DNA of 64,000 nucleotides, from NCBI RefSeq assembly GCF_003151075.1, contig NZ_CP029482.1, positions 5,208,001-5,272,000 on the forward strand, in the 5' to 3' direction. This stretch comes from Pseudomonas sp. 31-12 (lineage in GTDB: Bacteria > Pseudomonadota > Gammaproteobacteria > Pseudomonadales > Pseudomonadaceae). The position numbers and the translations under genes were made by a program. Below, in pieces: positions 34,515-45,688 of the stretch. Numbering within the stretch: position 1 is the first letter of the stretch; every line of letters starts with the position of its first letter. The notes beneath the pieces are model-generated. The model made no database searches. It was not told the origin of the DNA and saw only the letters and a program-made list of their open reading frames with translations.

Positions 34515-34536
34515 AGCCGCCCCTACATGGGCGGCT
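34515..34536 (+). terminator. Hairpin after the large lone gene
   Basis: AGCCGCCC and GGGCGGCT form a perfect 8-bp stem (loop CCTACAT trimmed to six bases) 22 bases after the stop at 34492. No clear T-run follows. Confidence 0.6.
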
Positions 34537-34701
34537 CAAACGTGCCGGCCAATTCCGACGTCTCGAGATCAACGGCAGCGCAAATGACTTTTCAATTGGA
34601 ATGGAATTCAAAGAAAGTGAGAACGAGCTAGCACCAGTTTCGTAAATCGACCAAAACAACCATGGTTCCTTGGTGGATCTCTCGATAATGAACGTGCAGA
34701 G

Positions 34702-34724
34702 AAGTGGGGACCAAAGTGGGGACT
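34702..34724. repeat. Tandem repeat AAGTGGGGAC x2 near the tRNA
   Basis: AAGTGGGGACC followed at once by AAAGTGGGGACT, 57 bases from the tRNA 3' end. In one frame the surrounding sequence reads ERAEKWGPKWGLATRIIEKA, then NTKPR and a stop at about 34767, which may be the tail of a lost integrase. The tandem copies could also be arm-type binding sites for an integrase or excisionase. Low-confidence interpretation. Confidence 0.4.
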
Positions 34725-34781
34725 AGCGACAAGGATAATCGAAAAAGCTAACACCAAGCCTCGCTAACCACTTGATAATTA

Positions 34782-34858
34782 TGGTGTCCCAGGGCAGGTT
34801 CGAACTGCCAACCTTCCCCTTAGGAGGGGGATGCTCTATCCAATTGAGCTACTGAGAC
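34782..34858 (-). tRNA. tRNA-Arg (CCT)
   Basis: A 77-nt cloverleaf with encoded CCA. The acceptor is GTCTCAG/CTGGGAC, the anticodon loop CTCCTAA (anticodon CCT) and the T-loop TTCGAAC. It marks the border between accessory DNA on its 3' side (lower coordinates) and core genes on the other side. This tRNA is a well-known insertion site for Pseudomonas islands. Confidence 0.96.
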
Positions 34859-35148
34859 ACAGGTCACCCGCAAGAAATGCGGTGCGAGGGACGGCGTGCA
34901 TGTTAACGGGCAGGCCTGATTTTGTCATGTCGTCCGTATGGCTTTTTAAGTGTAGGCAGACGCCCTTCTTCATCGTGGCTTAATTTACCGTGCAAATTGC
35001 ATCCTCTCAAAATGCCATCATTGCAATTTGCAACGAGCACCCCTTTGGGCAATAAGTTAATTCTTTGTTTTTAAAGGATTTAATAGCCGTTAAACTCTTG
35101 GCACGCGGGCTGCTTTAGCTGTTCTCACGAACAACCGAGGTCAGCCTC

Positions 35149-35382
35149 ATGAACAGCGTCCTTTTACTCTCGAATGCGATCGCTCTTACCGTCCTCCTGG
35201 GTGGTCATTTTGCCCCCGAGAACGGCGCTGAGCAGATCGCGCATCGGATGCCCCATTACCTCCAGCTGCAAAAAGCCCCGCAATTGGCGGTCATGAACGA
35301 TCAGCGCGGCTTTGTTGGCCAGGACGTGAACCAGCACAATTACCCGTTGGTATCGCAGTCTTCGGAACGCTTGGTATTTTGA
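35149..35382 (+). CDS. Small probably exported hypothetical protein
   Basis: A 77-aa frame from ATG at 35149 with an N-terminal hydrophobic segment (VLLLSNAIALTVLLGGH) that could be a signal peptide, and a polar remainder. A GAGGT site lies about 10 bases upstream. It is followed 23 bases later by another small membrane-type gene on the same strand. No family is recognised. Confidence 0.5.
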   Translation: MNSVLLLSNAIALTVLLGGHFAPENGAEQIAHRMPHYLQLQKAPQLAVMNDQRGFVGQDVNQHNYPLVSQSSERLVF

Positions 35383-35405
35383 ATCACCCCCATCAGGAGC
35401 ACAGC

Positions 35406-35585
35406 ATGTCCAAATCAGCCGCAGGATGTTTGATCCTTGCCTTACTGAGCGGCATTCTTCATTTGTCATTGGTACCGGACACGGTCGCCACCCTGCCCCT
35501 GATTGCCTGCGGCGTATTCGGTGCGTTATTCGTGCTTGCGCTGATTGTCGGGCGCAAAATCAAGTTCGATCCGGTTTTACGCTGA
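35406..35585 (+). CDS. Small membrane protein
   Basis: 59 aa from ATG at 35406 behind CAGGAG. Two hydrophobic segments (GCLILALLSGILHLSLV; LIACGVFGALFVLALIVG) followed by a basic end make it a two-pass inner-membrane protein. It converges with phnN, overlapping it by 26 bases at the 3' ends. Function unknown. Confidence 0.65.
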   Translation: MSKSAAGCLILALLSGILHLSLVPDTVATLPLIACGVFGALFVLALIVGRKIKFDPVLR

Positions 35586-36132
35586 GCTTCAGCAGGTTCA
35601 GAAGATTTTCAACAGTGACCGCCAGTTCGCCAGAATTGTCGAGCCGATGGATCTTCGTGTCACCGAGCGAGTCGTGCGCCGCAAACAGAGCGTTGCGGCG
35701 CAACCTTGCTTCAATCTCCTCAACACTCTCCCGACCACGTCGCAGCAAGCGTTCGCGCAGCACTTCATCCTTGACCGTCAACAGCACCGGTAGCAGCGTC
35801 GGATAGCGTTGCAGCGCCTCACTCAGGTGGCCGCGAGAGCCGTTGACCAATACATGTCGGCCGTCTTTCAGCCAGTGGTCGATCTGGCGCGGAATGCCGT
35901 AATCCAGGCCGTTGGCGTGCCACGACAGGGCGAAGTCGCCCATTTCCTGGCGTCGCTGGAAGTCTTCACGGGAAACTCCGATGGCGTCTTCACCTACGGA
36001 TTCAGCCGAGCGCGTGATGACCCGTCGCACCACTTCGCCATTCATCGAGCGTAAAGGTTGTCGAGCCGCTTCGATGAGGCTGTCCTTGCCGGATCCGGAC
36101 GGCCCCATCAAGTAAATCAACGTGCCATCCAT
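35560..36132 (-). CDS. phnN: Ribose 1,5-bisphosphate phosphokinase PhnN
   Basis: This 190-aa kinase is related to guanylate kinase. The P-loop GPSGSGKDSL is at residues 10-19, and RVITRSAE, ALSWHANGLDYGIP and RGRESVEEIEARL fit PhnN. It phosphorylates ribose 1,5-bisphosphate to PRPP, the last step that salvages ribose from phosphonate breakdown. The C-P lyase genes that usually accompany it are absent around it, so it is either a solitary remnant or serves another PRPP-linked route. The start is ATG at 36132. Confidence 0.9.
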   Translation of the reverse strand: MDGTLIYLMGPSGSGKDSLIEAARQPLRSMNGEVVRRVITRSAESVGEDAIGVSREDFQRRQEMGDFALSWHANGLDYGIPRQIDHWLKDGRHVLVNGSRGHLSEALQRYPTLLPVLLTVKDEVLRERLLRRGRESVEEIEARLRRNALFAAHDSLGDTKIHRLDNSGELAVTVENLLNLLKLSVKPDRT

Positions 36133-36517
36133 CCTGAATCACCCTCCTCTGCGGGTCTGCCACTAGTAAATCGGCCATTTGCCACTATCCTGTATAAGGT
36201 AAGGACCAAGGATCGAATCCGCGTAGCATGCACCTTCAGGCGTCTTCGGGCATCACCTGTCGGGCAGAGGACGCGGTCAGCGATGCGGGCAAGGGGCAAA
36301 GTTTTCCAACCAGTCCACATTTCTGATAAGGGTGCTGGCATAACGCCTTTACCCAGCGCAATATTTGTCACAGAATTGACGCCAATGATCTGGCTGCTTT
36401 GAGGCATGATGCGAGCCTCTATCAATTCAGGTTGAACATTTGGCCAGAGACCTTGTCCTATCAGACATCCTGCGGCCAATCCCGAGAACCGCTCCCCTGA
36501 ACTAACCGGTTAAATAT
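36133..36517. promoter_or_regulatory. Region between phnN and amrZ
   Basis: This 385-bp divergent region should hold the promoters of both genes. In P. aeruginosa amrZ is driven by AlgU and represses itself. I could not confirm an AlgU-type promoter or AmrZ sites by eye. No hairpins or repeats stand out. Confidence 0.45.
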
Positions 36518-36844
36518 ATGCGCCCATTGAAACAGGCAATTTATTCCAGCCGTACGGCTGACAAGTTCGTCGTACGTCTGCCAGACGGAATGCGTGAACG
36601 CATTGCCGAAGTGGCTCGCAATCATCATCGCAGCATGAACTCCGAAATCATTGCGCGCCTTGAGCAGAGTCTTATTCAGGAAGGTGCACTGGGCGAAGAA
36701 TTGAGCATGCGCCTGGACAGCCCGGAGCTGTCATTGCACGAACGTGAATTGCTTCAACGCTTCCGCCAACTCTCTCACCGTCAGCAAAATGCTCTTGTTT
36801 CGCTGATTGCCCATGACGCCGAAATGGCCGCAGACGCTTCCTGA
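36518..36844 (+). CDS. amrZ: Ribbon-helix-helix regulator AmrZ
   Basis: 108 aa, Arc/MetJ family. The N-terminal tail [20 protein letters not shown] contains the strand that inserts into DNA. It is followed by two helices ([20 protein letters not shown]) and a C-terminal tetramerisation helix ([18 protein letters not shown]). The sequence is close to P. aeruginosa AmrZ throughout. AmrZ controls alginate, motility and, in fluorescent pseudomonads, several c-di-GMP enzymes and iron genes. A strong terminator follows 17 bases after the stop. Confidence 0.96.
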   Translation: MRPLKQAIYSSRTADKFVVRLPDGMRERIAEVARNHHRSMNSEIIARLEQSLIQEGALGEELSMRLDSPELSLHERELLQRFRQLSHRQQNALVSLIAHDAEMAADAS

Positions 36845-36860
36845 TTCAACCCGAACGCTC

Positions 36861-36888
36861 AAGCCAGCATAATCGCTGGCTTTTTTTT
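36861..36888 (+). terminator. Terminator of amrZ
   Basis: AAGCCAGC-ATAATC-GCTGGCTT followed by a run of T residues. Confidence 0.93.
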
Positions 36889-36909
36889 GCCTGAAATTCG
36901 GTGATAAAA

Positions 36910-36930
36910 AACCCGCCGATTTGGCGGGTT
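36910..36930 (-). terminator. Terminator of mgtE
   Basis: On the minus strand AACCCGCC-AAATC-GGCGGGTT followed by TTTTAT, 17 bases after the mgtE stop. Confidence 0.88.
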
Positions 36931-36946
36931 CTTAAAAGCAGGCAAG

Positions 36947-38389
36947 TCAGAGCAGGAAGATCGTCGCCAGCCCGAGGAAGATGAAGAACCCGCCGCTGTC
37001 AGTCATGGCGGTGATCATCACACTGGCGCCCATGGCAGGATCGCGCCCGAGCCTCGCCAGCGTCATCGGAATCAAAACACCCATCAACGCCGCCAGCAAC
37101 AGGTTAAGCGTCATCGCGGCGGTCATCACCACGCCCAGGGACCAACTGCCATAAAGCAGATAGGCCACGACGCCAATCACACCGCCCCAAACCAGACCAT
37201 TGATCAAACCGACGACCAACTCTTTACGCATCAGTCGTGACGTATTGCCGGTGCTCACCTGGTCCAGCGCCATGGCTCGAACGATCATGGTGATGGTCTG
37301 GTTGCCCGAGTTGCCACCGATACCGGCCACGATCGGCATCAATGCCGCCAGCGCCACCAGTTTTTCGATGGAGCCTTCGAACAGGCCGATCACCCGGGAT
37401 GCGATAAACGCGGTGATCAGGTTGACCGCCAGCCAGGCCCAACGGTTACGCAGGGATTTCCAGACGGAGGCGAAGATATCTTCTTCTTCGCGCAGACCCG
37501 CCATGTTGAGCACTTCGTTCTCGCTCTCTTCACGGATCAGGTCGACCATTTCGTCGATGGTCAGACGGCCGATAAGCTTGCCGTTCTTGTCGACCACAGG
37601 CGCCGAGATCAAGTCGTAACGTTCGAACGCCTGAGCGGCGTCGTAGGCGTCCTCGTCCGGGTGAAAACTCACCGGGTCGCTGGCCATGACTTCCGACACC
37701 TGTTTTTCAGGGTCGTTGACCAGCAAACGCTTGATCGGCAGCACGCCCTTGAGCACACCGTCGTAATCGACCACAAACAGTTTGTCGGTGTGGCCCGGCA
37801 GCTCCTTGAGACGACGCAGGTAACGCAGAACCACTTCGAGACTGACATCCTCACGGATGGTCACCATCTCGAAGTCCATCAGCGCACCGACTTGTTCCTC
37901 GTCATAAGACAACGCGGAGCGGACGCGCTCACGCTGTTGACTATCGAGGGTTTCCATCAGCTCGTGGACGACATCTCGCGGCAGCTCGGAAGCCAGGTCA
38001 GCAAGTTCGTCGGCATCCATGTCCTTGGCCGCAGCCAGGAGCTCGTGATCGTCCATGTCGGCGATCAGGGTTTCACGAACCGAGTCGGATACTTCGAGGA
38101 GGATGTCGCCGTCGCGATCAGCCTTGACCAATTGCCAGAGCGTCAGACGATCGTCCAGCGGCAAGGCTTCAAGAATGTAGGCAACGTCGGCGGAGTGCAG
38201 ATCATCGAGCTTGCGTTGCAACTCGACGAGGTTTTGCCGGTGAACGAGGTTCTCGACCCGCTCGTGATGCGGACCTTCCTGGCGATGAGTCAGGTCTTCG
38301 ACCACCCGCTGACGCTGCAGCAGCTCAACGACTTGAGCGAGGCGGTCCTGCAAGCTTTCCTGCGTTTTCTTTACTTCAACTTCGGACAT
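36947..38389 (-). CDS. mgtE: Magnesium transporter MgtE
   Basis: 480 aa from ATG at 38389 (GGAG 7 bases upstream); a start ten codons earlier lacks support. The order of parts is that of MgtE: a helical Mg-sensing N domain (about 20-145, with ADVAYILEALPLDDRL), a CBS pair (about 150-275) and a five-helix channel domain (about 300-480) containing ALMPIVAGIGGNSGNQT. This dimeric inner-membrane channel imports Mg2+ and is closed by high internal Mg2+ through the N and CBS domains. It is monocistronic, with its own terminator. Confidence 0.96.
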   Translation of the reverse strand: MSEVEVKKTQESLQDRLAQVVELLQRQRVVEDLTHRQEGPHHERVENLVHRQNLVELQRKLDDLHSADVAYILEALPLDDRLTLWQLVKADRDGDILLEVSDSVRETLIADMDDHELLAAAKDMDADELADLASELPRDVVHELMETLDSQQRERVRSALSYDEEQVGALMDFEMVTIREDVSLEVVLRYLRRLKELPGHTDKLFVVDYDGVLKGVLPIKRLLVNDPEKQVSEVMASDPVSFHPDEDAYDAAQAFERYDLISAPVVDKNGKLIGRLTIDEMVDLIREESENEVLNMAGLREEEDIFASVWKSLRNRWAWLAVNLITAFIASRVIGLFEGSIEKLVALAALMPIVAGIGGNSGNQTITMIVRAMALDQVSTGNTSRLMRKELVVGLINGLVWGGVIGVVAYLLYGSWSLGVVMTAAMTLNLLLAALMGVLIPMTLARLGRDPAMGASVMITAMTDSGGFFIFLGLATIFLL

Positions 38390-38708
38390 AGGCGAACTCC
38401 ACTCCCAGCAGCGGGGCACGCCGGAAGGATCAATCAGTCAATTCATGATTGGAAAAACGGGGTACTGAGTAACTACTGGGTAAGTCCATGGAGGTATTCC
38501 ACAAGCCCCGGCGGGGCTGACGGGCGCAATGATACACCGCCCGACCGTTTTAAACGTTAAAAAATCGTGGCTGAAACAAGCGGTTGCAAGACAAAGCTGA
38601 GTGCAGTCCTGACCTCTCCAACTGCGACGACTCATTCTGAAAAGAAAACACACCCTCGTCGAAAAATGTAGCGGCTACCCTGACATGGACCGTCATGGAG
38701 GACGTTTA
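38390..38708. promoter_or_regulatory. Divergent region between mgtE and the DUF4124-like gene
   Basis: 319 bp. In the likely mgtE leader a small hairpin (AGCCCC-GGC-GGGGCT, 38504-38518) is visible. I see no recognisable Mg2+ riboswitch. The GGAGG at 38697-38701 is the ribosome site of the rightward gene. Confidence 0.45.
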
Positions 38709-39227
38709 ATGCCATCGATCAGCCTTTATTTTTTACTGCTTGCCCTGCTCTGCCTTTCGCCCCGGTTACAAGCCGCCACCCTTCACCGTTGCGAAGCACC
38801 CGACGGCCGCCTCACCTTCACCACCTTGAGTTGCACGGACGGCGAAAGTCTCTCTCTGCAAGATGTGCGCACCTTCAAACCCGTTAACCCGGTAGCGATG
38901 ATGCCGGAGGCGGACACTCGGGAAACACCCAGAGCGAAAAACAGAAGGAAGGAGCCAACCGTTGTCGGTCAGACTGAGGACAAGTGTGGAAACCTGATGA
39001 CTGCCAAGGAGCGTCGCGAAGCAATCATCAACCAACGGATCGTCGCCGGCATGACTCAACAGGACGTCGAGAGTGCTCTGGGCAAGCCAGACAAGATCAG
39101 TATTCGCAATTCGGCCACGAGCTACCGTTATGACCTCAAGCGAGGTCGCAGCGCACACGTCGAGTTCGATGAGAAAGGATGCACGAAGGGAAAAGCCAAA
39201 TCCCGGACGGCAAAAAGCCCGCGTTAA
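38709..39227 (+). CDS. Periplasmic DUF4124-like protein
   Basis: 172 aa. ATG at 38709 is chosen because GGAGG lies 7 bases upstream. A signal peptide (residues 1-24, SLYFLLLALLCLSPRLQA) is followed by TLHRCEAPDGRLTFTTLSCT, a DUF4124-type strand pair with two Cys. A C-terminal segment (GMTQQDVESALGKPDKI) resembles the SmpA/OmlA motif. It is probably periplasmic and of unknown role. The stop lies inside a strong terminator. Confidence 0.75.
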   Translation: MPSISLYFLLLALLCLSPRLQAATLHRCEAPDGRLTFTTLSCTDGESLSLQDVRTFKPVNPVAMMPEADTRETPRAKNRRKEPTVVGQTEDKCGNLMTAKERREAIINQRIVAGMTQQDVESALGKPDKISIRNSATSYRYDLKRGRSAHVEFDEKGCTKGKAKSRTAKSPR

Positions 39228-39240
39228 ACGCGGGCTTTTT
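39212..39240. terminator. Strong intrinsic terminator
   Basis: AAAAAGCCCGCG-TTAAA-CGCGGGCTTTTT: a perfect 12-bp palindromic stem that overlaps the preceding stop codon and also faces the end of the leftward tRNA genes. Confidence 0.95.
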
Positions 39241-39246
39241 GGTGTT

Positions 39247-39323
39247 TGGTGCACTCGACAGGATTCGAACCTGTGACCGCTCGGTTCGTAGCCGAGTACT
39301 CTATCCAGCTGAGCTACGAGTGC
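39247..39323 (-). tRNA. tRNA-Arg (ACG), copy 1
   Basis: 77 nt with encoded CCA. Acceptor GCACTCG/CGAGTGC, anticodon loop CTACGAA (ACG), T-loop TTCGAAT. Identical to the copy at 39395. Confidence 0.97.
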
Positions 39324-39394
39324 ATTTGTGTTTTTATACCAGATCACAACTGGTTGGAGCCAAGTTATTCACATTACTGCAAACAACCCTTAAA

Positions 39395-39471
39395 TGGTGC
39401 ACTCGACAGGATTCGAACCTGTGACCGCTCGGTTCGTAGCCGAGTACTCTATCCAGCTGAGCTACGAGTGC
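39395..39471 (-). tRNA. tRNA-Arg (ACG), copy 2
   Basis: Exact duplicate of the tRNA at 39247-39323, separated by 71 bp; probably one transcript together with tRNA-Ser upstream. Confidence 0.97.
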
Positions 39472-39578
39472 ATTTGTTGCCGCGCATTATAGGCCGTCTA
39501 ATCTCTATGTAAAGCACTTTTTCTAGTAATTTCAAACACTTACCGAAAAAGCCAGATTACAACGTACTACGCAAATAA

Positions 39579-39669
39579 TGGCGGAGAACGGGGGATTCGA
39601 ACCCCCGACACCCTTTTGAGGTGTACTCCCTTAGCAGGGGAGCGCCTTCGGCCACTCGGCCAGCTCTCC
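39579..39669 (-). tRNA. tRNA-Ser (GCT)
   Basis: 91 nt with the long variable arm expected for Ser (GTACACC region), anticodon loop CTGCTAA (GCT), T-loop TTCGAAT and encoded CCA. It lies between the arginine tRNAs and rsmA, as in other pseudomonads. Confidence 0.97.
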
Positions 39670-39731
39670 GCAACACGGGGCGTATATTAACCAGCTTCTT
39701 CCCCGTTTGCAAACATAAAAAACGATAAAAA

Positions 39732-39920
39732 TTAATGGCTTGGTTCGTCGTCCTTCTCTTTCTTGATCCGCAAGTAAATTTCCTCACGGTGAACCGCAAC
39801 CTCTTTAGGTGCGTTAACGCCAATACGCACTTGATTTCCTTTAACGCCGAGCACGGTCACGGTGATTTCGCCATCACCAATAATCAGGCTTTCTGCGCAC
39901 CGACGAGTCAGAATCAGCAT
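39732..39920 (-). CDS. rsmA: Carbon storage regulator CsrA/RsmA
   Basis: 62 aa from ATG at 39920 with AGGAG upstream; a start six codons earlier would place the ribosome site inside the gene. [16 protein letters not shown], then [20 protein letters not shown], then [12 protein letters not shown] is the standard CsrA sequence including the RNA-binding RxVHREEIY strand (HREE present). The dimer binds GGA motifs in mRNA leaders and is titrated by RsmX/Y/Z RNAs under GacS/GacA control. Gene order lysC-rsmA-tRNA-Ser is conserved in Pseudomonas. Confidence 0.97.
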   Translation of the reverse strand: MLILTRRCAESLIIGDGEITVTVLGVKGNQVRIGVNAPKEVAVHREEIYLRIKKEKDDEPSH

Positions 39921-40070
39921 ACCTTTCTCCTCACGCATTTCATTTCAGGGACAACAGTCTGCAAAAAAAAGGCACTCGACCTACAACCGGAACGATCGCA
40001 GCCCTACATGCCTGAGTATTGACCAGCGCGAGCAAAAGAACAGTTCCTGGGTCGCGCTATTCAAAAAAGA

Positions 40071-40099
40071 CAAAGGGCGCGGTCAGACCGCGCCCTTTG
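40071..40099 (-). terminator. Terminator of lysC
   Basis: CAAAGGGCGCGGTC and GACCGCGCCCTTTG are perfect 14-base arms with one central base. On the minus strand TCTTTTTT follows. It separates lysC from rsmA, so rsmA must also have its own promoter in 39921-40070. Confidence 0.93.
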
Positions 40100-40108
40100 G
40101 CAAACGCA

Positions 40109-41350
40109 TCACTCGCCCGTTCGGGCCGGTGCGTCCAGTTCGAAAGCCGTGTGCAGAGCGCGCACAGCCAGTTCCAGATACTTCTCTTCGATCACAACGG
40201 AGACTTTGATTTCCGACGTCGAGATCATCTGGATGTTGATGCTTTCTTTCGCCAGGGATTCGAACATGCGGCTGGCCACACCTGCGTGGGAACGCATGCC
40301 GACGCCGACGATCGAGACCTTGGCGATCTTGATGTCACCCACGACCTCACGGGCACCGATCTCGCGAGCGGTGTTTTCCAGCACGGTTTGTGCGGCCTGG
40401 AAGTCATTGCGGTGCACGGTGAAGGTGAAGTCGGTGGTGTTATCGTGCGCAACGTTCTGCACGATCATGTCGACTTCGATGTTCGCGGCACTGATCGGGC
40501 CGAGAATCTTGAATGCAACGCCCGGGGTGTCTGGCACACCACGGATGGTCAGCTTGGCTTCATCGCGATTGAAAGCGATGCCGGAAATGATCGGCTGTTC
40601 CATGGTTTCCTCTTCATCAATAGTAATGAGGGTGCCCGGACCCTCCTTGAAGCTGTGCAGTACGCGCAGCGGAACGTTGTACTTGCCGGCGAATTCCACC
40701 GCACGGATCTGCAACACCTTGGAACCGAGGCTGGCCATTTCCAGCATCTCTTCGAAGGTAATCTTGTCCAGGCGCTGGGCCACGGACACCACACGCGGGT
40801 CGGTGGTGTAGACGCCGTCGACATCGGTGTAGATCTGGCATTCATCAGCCTTCAAGGCTGCTGCCAGCGCCACGCCGGTGGTGTCGGAACCGCCACGACC
40901 AAGGGTGGTGATGTTGCCGTGCTCGTCGACGCCCTGAAAACCGGCGACAACAACGACACGACCTGCCTTCAGATCACCGCGAATCTTCTGGTCATCAATC
41001 TGCAAGATACGCGCTTTATTGTGCGCGCTGTCCGTCAGAATCCGCACCTGATTGCCGGTGTACGACACCGCCGGCACGCCGCGCTTGATCAGCGCCATGG
41101 CCAACAGTGCAATCGTCACCTGCTCGCCCGTGGAGACGATCACATCCAGCTCACGCGGAACCGGTTGGCCGTCGCCACTGATTTGCTTGGCCAGATCGAT
41201 CAGACGGTTGGTTTCGCCGCTCATTGCAGACAGGACAACCACCAGGTCATCGCCGGCATCGCGGAATTTCTTAACCTTGTCGGCGACCTGCTCGATTCTC
41301 TCGACAGTGCCGACGGAGGTGCCTCCAAATTTCTGTACGATCAAAGCCAT
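40109..41350 (-). CDS. lysC: Aspartate kinase
   Basis: 413 aa from ATG at 41350 (MALIVQKFGGTSVGTVERIE). It shows KFGGTSVG at the N terminus and the kinase core with GRGGSDTTGVALAAALKADE, followed by two C-terminal ACT domains (about 265-400) that bind feedback amino acids. It phosphorylates aspartate, the first step to lysine, threonine, methionine and diaminopimelate. It lies 91 bp downstream of alaS on the same strand, as is usual in Pseudomonas, and ends at its own terminator. Confidence 0.97.
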   Translation of the reverse strand: MALIVQKFGGTSVGTVERIEQVADKVKKFRDAGDDLVVVLSAMSGETNRLIDLAKQISGDGQPVPRELDVIVSTGEQVTIALLAMALIKRGVPAVSYTGNQVRILTDSAHNKARILQIDDQKIRGDLKAGRVVVVAGFQGVDEHGNITTLGRGGSDTTGVALAAALKADECQIYTDVDGVYTTDPRVVSVAQRLDKITFEEMLEMASLGSKVLQIRAVEFAGKYNVPLRVLHSFKEGPGTLITIDEEETMEQPIISGIAFNRDEAKLTIRGVPDTPGVAFKILGPISAANIEVDMIVQNVAHDNTTDFTFTVHRNDFQAAQTVLENTAREIGAREVVGDIKIAKVSIVGVGMRSHAGVASRMFESLAKESINIQMISTSEIKVSVVIEEKYLELAVRALHTAFELDAPARTGE

Positions 41351-41441
41351 TTCAAAGCCGCCTCTGCCCATGAAGGGCGCCCAAATAATCACTCAAACAG
41401 CGTTCCGGCCCGCCACTAGACTGCGGGCCGGACACCCTGCC

Positions 41442-44066
<2,625 letters not shown>

Positions 44067-44212
44067 TAGGTTCTTCCACGGAGGCTGCGGCCAAAGGCCT
44101 GTGCGAAACGTCAACAGACGAAGCGACGGCAAAGGGCCGCATTATATCGGCCCTGCGCGCGGGGTACAGCGTGTTTATACGATAGAAACGGTCAATTGGA
44201 CCGCCAAGGCGA

Positions 44213-45217
44213 TCAGTTGCGAGAAAAGTCGACGAATGTCGCCACGACTTGCTCGATTTGAGCGCGGTTGACGTCCATGTGCGTGACCATGCGCAGACGT
44301 CCGGCAGCACTCAGTTTGATCCCGCGCTCGGCCGCAAAAGCCTTGATCGCCTCAGCCTTGTCACCCATGTTCACGTACACCATGTTGGTCTGCACCGGCT
44401 CGACTTCGTAACCGGCCTTTTGCAGTTCATCGGCCAGAAATTGCGCATTGGCATGATCGTCGGCCAGACGCTGAACGTTGTTATCCAGCGCATAGAGCCC
44501 CGCCGCCGCCAACAGACCCGCCTGGCGCATGCCGCCACCGACCATCTTGCGCAGGCGGCGTGCCTTGCCGATCAACTCCGCCGAGCCGCACAACACCGAA
44601 CCGATCGGCGCGCCCAGGCCTTTGGACAGGCAGACCGAGACCGAATCGAAGTGTTGAGTGATCTCGCGGGCATCAACGCCCAGTTTGACGGCTGCGTTGT
44701 AGAGCCGCGCGCCGTCCAGGTGCAGTTGCAATCCGTGCTCACGAGTAAAGCTGCGCGCCCGGGCGAGATATTCCAGCGGCAGCACTTTGCCCTGCATGGT
44801 GTTTTCCAGCGCCAGCAACCGCGTACGGGCGAAATGAAAGTCGTCCGGTTTGATCGCGGCAGCGACGTGTGCCAGGTCCACCGAACCATCGGCCTGTACT
44901 TCCAGCGGTTGCGGCTGGATCGAACCGAGGACCGCCGCGCCGCCACCTTCGTACTTATAGGTGTGTGCCTGCTGGCCGACGATGTATTCGTCACCGCGTT
45001 CGCAATGGGCCATCAGGCCCAGCAGGTTGCTCATGGTGCCTGTCGGCACGAACAACGCAGCGGCAAAACCCAGCCGTTTTGCCAGTTCCGCTTCCAGACG
45101 ATTGACCGTCGGATCTTCGCCATAGACGTCGTCACCGGTGGCCGCACTGGCCATCGCGTCGAGCATCTCGGCGGTCGGTTGGGTAACGGTGTCGCTGCGA
45201 AGATCGATAACGCTCAT
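44213..45217 (-). CDS. ltaE: Low-specificity L-threonine aldolase
   Basis: 334 aa PLP enzyme starting with ATG at 45217 (MSVIDLRSDTVTQPTAEML). DGARLYNAAVKLG provides the cofactor-binding Asp/Arg, and the PLP Lys lies near residue 200 in SVCLSKGLGAPIGSVL. It splits L-threonine or allo-threonine to glycine and acetaldehyde. It runs in the same direction as alaS and about 150 bp upstream of it, without a clear terminator between them. Confidence 0.95.
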   Translation of the reverse strand: MSVIDLRSDTVTQPTAEMLDAMASAATGDDVYGEDPTVNRLEAELAKRLGFAAALFVPTGTMSNLLGLMAHCERGDEYIVGQQAHTYKYEGGGAAVLGSIQPQPLEVQADGSVDLAHVAAAIKPDDFHFARTRLLALENTMQGKVLPLEYLARARSFTREHGLQLHLDGARLYNAAVKLGVDAREITQHFDSVSVCLSKGLGAPIGSVLCGSAELIGKARRLRKMVGGGMRQAGLLAAAGLYALDNNVQRLADDHANAQFLADELQKAGYEVEPVQTNMVYVNMGDKAEAIKAFAAERGIKLSAAGRLRMVTHMDVNRAQIEQVVATFVDFSRN

Positions 45218-45418
45218 GAATCTGGCCTCGGAAAGCAGGGGAAAATCCCTTTCAGTCGGGAATTACTGCGGCCATGACGACGATTAATCAACCCCAGGCG
45301 AAGGAAAAGACGCTTCGAGTAAGCGAAAAAGTCGATAGCAATCATCAGATAGCAGCAATGCACGGCTCGGAAATATGTGTTAAAAACGCTTCGCCTCCAG
45401 ACAATCTGGCGGCAAAAC

Positions 45419-45590
45419 GTTCTCAGGGCGGGGTGCAACTCCCCACCGGCGGTAATTGCGCGCAATGCGCATAGCCCGCGAGCGCTTGGTGACAGACATG
45501 GCTTCGGTGGTGTCTGGCGACAAGGTCAGCAGACCCGGTGTGATCCCGGGGCCGACGGTCATAGTCCGGATGAAGAGAGAACGGGATTGG
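45419..45590 (+). promoter_or_regulatory. FMN riboswitch (RFN element)
   Basis: The conserved pieces are in order: TCTCAGGGCGGGGTGCAACT, CCCCACCGGCGGTAAT, AGCCCGCGAGCG, GGTCAGCAGACCCGGTGTGA, GGGGCCGACGGTCATAGTCC and GGATGAAGAGAGAACGGG. The paired ends close a six-way junction that binds FMN. It lies 99 bp before the start of ribH. When FMN is plentiful it should block expression, in Pseudomonas probably by hiding the ribosome site or by early termination. Confidence 0.97.
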
Positions 45591-45688
45591 CGCCAAAGGG
45601 CCGTCCGCGGGCATTCGTGCGAGCGTGCGCACCCTTAAATCCCATTCGATTCATATGCCCTGTTTTTTACATAAACAGGAGTCAGAAC

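Noticed and set aside
36117..36479. 120-codon minus frame upstream of phnN
   Set aside because: Starts with TTG without a ribosome site, overlaps phnN and lies in the amrZ promoter region.
40019..41419. 466-codon frame opposite lysC
   Set aside because: Shadow of lysC in a high-GC gene; no independent signals.
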